64,000 bases of DNA from Pseudomonas frederiksbergensis (GTDB taxonomy: Bacteria; Pseudomonadota; Gammaproteobacteria; Pseudomonadales; Pseudomonadaceae). The position numbers and the translations under genes are program-made. Numbering within the stretch: position 1 is the stretch's first letter; every line of letters starts with the position of its first letter. The notes under the pieces were generated by a model that saw only the letters and a list, made by a program, of their open reading frames with translations, did not search any database and was not told the DNA's origin. Shown piece after piece: positions 63,495 through 64,000 of this stretch. Location of the stretch: NCBI RefSeq assembly GCF_003732275.1, contig NZ_MOBM01000021.1, forward strand, positions 1-64,000, read 5' to 3'.

Positions 63495-64000
63495 TTACTC
63501 GGCCGATTTTTTCTTCAGGCGTTCCAGAATCGCATTGGCGCTGCCTTCGTTCGGCGTGATGCCGGCTTCGCGCAGCTTGCGCTCCAGGTCGGTGCCGGTC
63601 GACGCATCGGCCAGTTGGTCCTGGGCTTCCAGTTCAGCGGCGCGTTGCTGCTGCTTGGCTTGCAGGCGGTTCAGCGTACCGACGGCGGTTTCCAGCTTGC
63701 CGTTGGCGCCGCCACTGGCGATCGAAGCACTGACCTGGGCTTTCTGTACGCTTTCACGGGCCTTGGCCATGTCCACTTGCTGACGCAGGCTTTTGATGCG
63801 GCTTTCAGCCTTGGTGATGTCTTTGCGCATGTTGTCCGCGTAACCGCCGAATTCGGTGGCCTGCTTTTGCTCGACATCCAGTTCGTTGGTCAGGGTCGAA
63901 ATGGCTTCGGCCACTTCCAGTGCCAGGTCTTCGCGGTTGGCCTGGATCGCGGCCAGGGCCTTGGATTCCAGATCCTTGATCTTGGCGTTGTACTCGCTGA
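63495..64000 (-). CDS. PspA/IM30-family protein (YjfJ-like), start outside the window
   Basis: The reading frame runs without stop to the window edge, so only the C-terminal 168 or so residues are seen; the family is usually about 230. The visible part is a long coiled coil (LESKALAAIQANREDLALEV, SRIKSLRQQVDMAKARESVQ, TLNRLQAKQQQRAAELEAQ). It ends in a short helix SANAILERLKKKSAE. PspA proteins bind and protect stressed inner membranes. It is the first gene of the downstream cluster on this strand. Confidence 0.85.
   Translation of the reverse strand, partial: SEYNAKIKDLESKALAAIQANREDLALEVAEAISTLTNELDVEQKQATEFGGYADNMRKDITKAESRIKSLRQQVDMAKARESVQKAQVSASIASGGANGKLETAVGTLNRLQAKQQQRAAELEAQDQLADASTGTDLERKLREAGITPNEGSANAILERLKKKSAE

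Overview
The window reads as a chromosomal segment of a Pseudomonas, most likely of the fluorescens group. This is judged from the gene order rplQ-catalase-ferritin-uvrA-MFS-ssb, the protein sequences and two Pseudomonas-type REP repeats; no database search was possible. It starts just after what is probably an rRNA operon (only its terminator is inside) and ends inside a PspA-family gene.

Region 1 (1-34463) is the core information-processing block. It holds birA, coaX and a small SPOR-like protein, then tRNA-Tyr, tRNA-Gly, tRNA-Thr, a first tuf, tRNA-Trp, secE, nusG, rplKAJL, rpoBC, rpsL, rpsG, fusA and a second tuf. The S10, spc and alpha ribosomal clusters follow, ending in rpoA and rplQ. 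Very short genes (rpmD, rpmJ) are present. Transcription is cut into units by hairpin terminators that abut or overlap the next promoter (tuf/rpsJ, rpsN/rpsH, rpmJ/rpsM). The promoters share TTGACA-like and TAGAAT-like boxes, and two share a GC-rich stretch after the -10.

Region 2 (34464-41950) holds a catalase, a ferritin-like protein lacking the haem-ligand methionine, uvrA on the minus strand, a YajR-like MFS transporter and ssb.

Region 3 (about 41950-56280) is accessory. A decayed helicase fragment marks its left edge. A minus-strand set follows: an AurF-type diiron N-oxygenase with all seven metal ligands, an overlapping flavin/2Fe-2S reductase, a glutamine amidotransferase-like protein and an ABM-family monooxygenase, plus a separately placed MFS transporter. 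Next to it is a PLP-centred set: an SHMT-like protein whose PLP lysine is replaced by alanine, a MocR regulator, and a plus-strand operon of a second SerC, a BenE-type transporter, a second YggS, a class III aminotransferase and a canonical SHMT. An 8-bp motif, GTGGTCTG, recurs in the intergenic spaces of the PLP set and may be the MocR operator. No known pathway matching the whole set was recognised; it is the best candidate for an undescribed system. An N-oxygenated antimetabolite with PLP-enzyme self-protection, or arylamine/PABA metabolism, are hypotheses only.

Region 4 (56281-64000) carries, all on the minus strand, an OsmC-YcaO fusion protein and an envelope-stress-like cluster: PspA-family protein, rhomboid protease, K+-channel/RCK protein, DUF2491, DUF350, a YgiB-type lipoprotein and a glutathionylspermidine-synthase-like ATP-grasp enzyme.
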